Of a stretch of DNA of 64,000 bases, positions 63,843-64,000 are shown one piece after another. This DNA comes from Lewinellaceae bacterium (GTDB taxonomy: Bacteria; Bacteroidota; Bacteroidia; Chitinophagales; Saprospiraceae), in NCBI GenBank assembly GCA_016712415.1, contig JADJRC010000050.1, positions 248,001 through 312,000 on the forward strand, given 5' to 3'. Positions within the stretch are counted from its first letter, which is position 1; the number at the start of each line of letters is the position of its first letter. A program made the translations under genes and the position numbers. The notes under the pieces are model-generated. The model saw nothing but the letters and a program-made list of their open reading frames with translations, ran no database searches and was not told where the DNA came from.

Positions 63843-64000
63843 GAAAGGTGAATTACGTTTGACAAGGGCGCTCTTAACAGGTTTTCAACACGCCTTTATC
63901 AGAAAAGTTTAACGGATGCACTCCATTGGCCTGCGACCCAAACCGGATTTTCCATTGTTATGCCTGAAACCCGTAATACGCCGCGCCAAGCAATGCGGTA

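Overview
The window looks like chromosomal DNA of a Bacteroidota bacterium, most likely of the class Saprospiria. Supporting signs are type IX secretion (Por/T9SS) C-terminal sorting domains, HYR-repeat adhesins, TonB-dependent receptors with a carboxypeptidase-regulatory-like plug extension, a DUF4249 lipoprotein partner, a -7 promoter box of the form TAnnTTTG in front of a tRNA gene, and few Shine-Dalgarno sequences. The taxon is inferred; no 16S gene is present.

Layout. 1-4.6 kb: the end of a GMC oxidoreductase/subunit-3 pair, a 4-hydroxyproline epimerase with a DapA-family partner, and a small heat-shock protein. 4.7-11.1 kb: an MsbA-like ABC exporter, ferrochelatase, a START-domain protein, a UbiD-family decarboxylase and a small lipoprotein, with intergenic repeat blocks between them. 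11.2-12.7 kb: tRNA-Glu, a remnant of a type I restriction specificity gene, and a REP-associated tyrosine transposase lying between two different repeat arrays. 12.8-14.9 kb: a T9SS cargo protein and an NmrA-family protein. 15.1-31.3 kb: the centrepiece, a polyunsaturated-fatty-acid (PUFA)-synthase-type iterative polyketide/fatty-acid cluster. Its order is KS-AT-ACP-ACP-ACP, KR-DH, KS-CLF-AT-DH, DH, enoyl reductase PfaD, and a convergent phosphopantetheinyl transferase. 31.7-42.6 kb: a giant HYR/FG-GAP T9SS adhesin, a TonB receptor with its DUF4249 lipoprotein, and RmuC. 42.7-44.35 kb: a scrambled mobile patch with group II intron ends, a decayed GxxExxY gene, an intact GxxExxY gene and ~135-bp palindromes. 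44.4-64 kb: subtilase, beta-barrel protein, gyrA, TPR protein, LysE exporter, glycosyltransferase, TonB receptor, lipoproteins, the pntAA-pntAB-pntB transhydrogenase operon, WbqC-like, PhnA-like, CHAD, Gfo/Idh/MocA, VF530 and TerB-like genes.

One pattern affects the whole annotation. At least five genes (gyrA, the HYR adhesin, the TPR lipoprotein-like gene, pfaC and the PPTase) are each broken by what looks like a single missing base, and a sixth (beta-barrel protein) probably is too. Because gyrA is essential, sequence or assembly error is the simplest explanation. These genes are best read as intact in the organism until re-sequenced.

In the PUFA cluster the acyl chain would be carried on the three tandem ACPs after activation by the PPTase. 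It would be extended by the KS/KS-CLF pairs with AT-loaded extender units, then processed by KR, several DH domains and the trans-acting PfaD reductase. The product cannot be read from the sequence.
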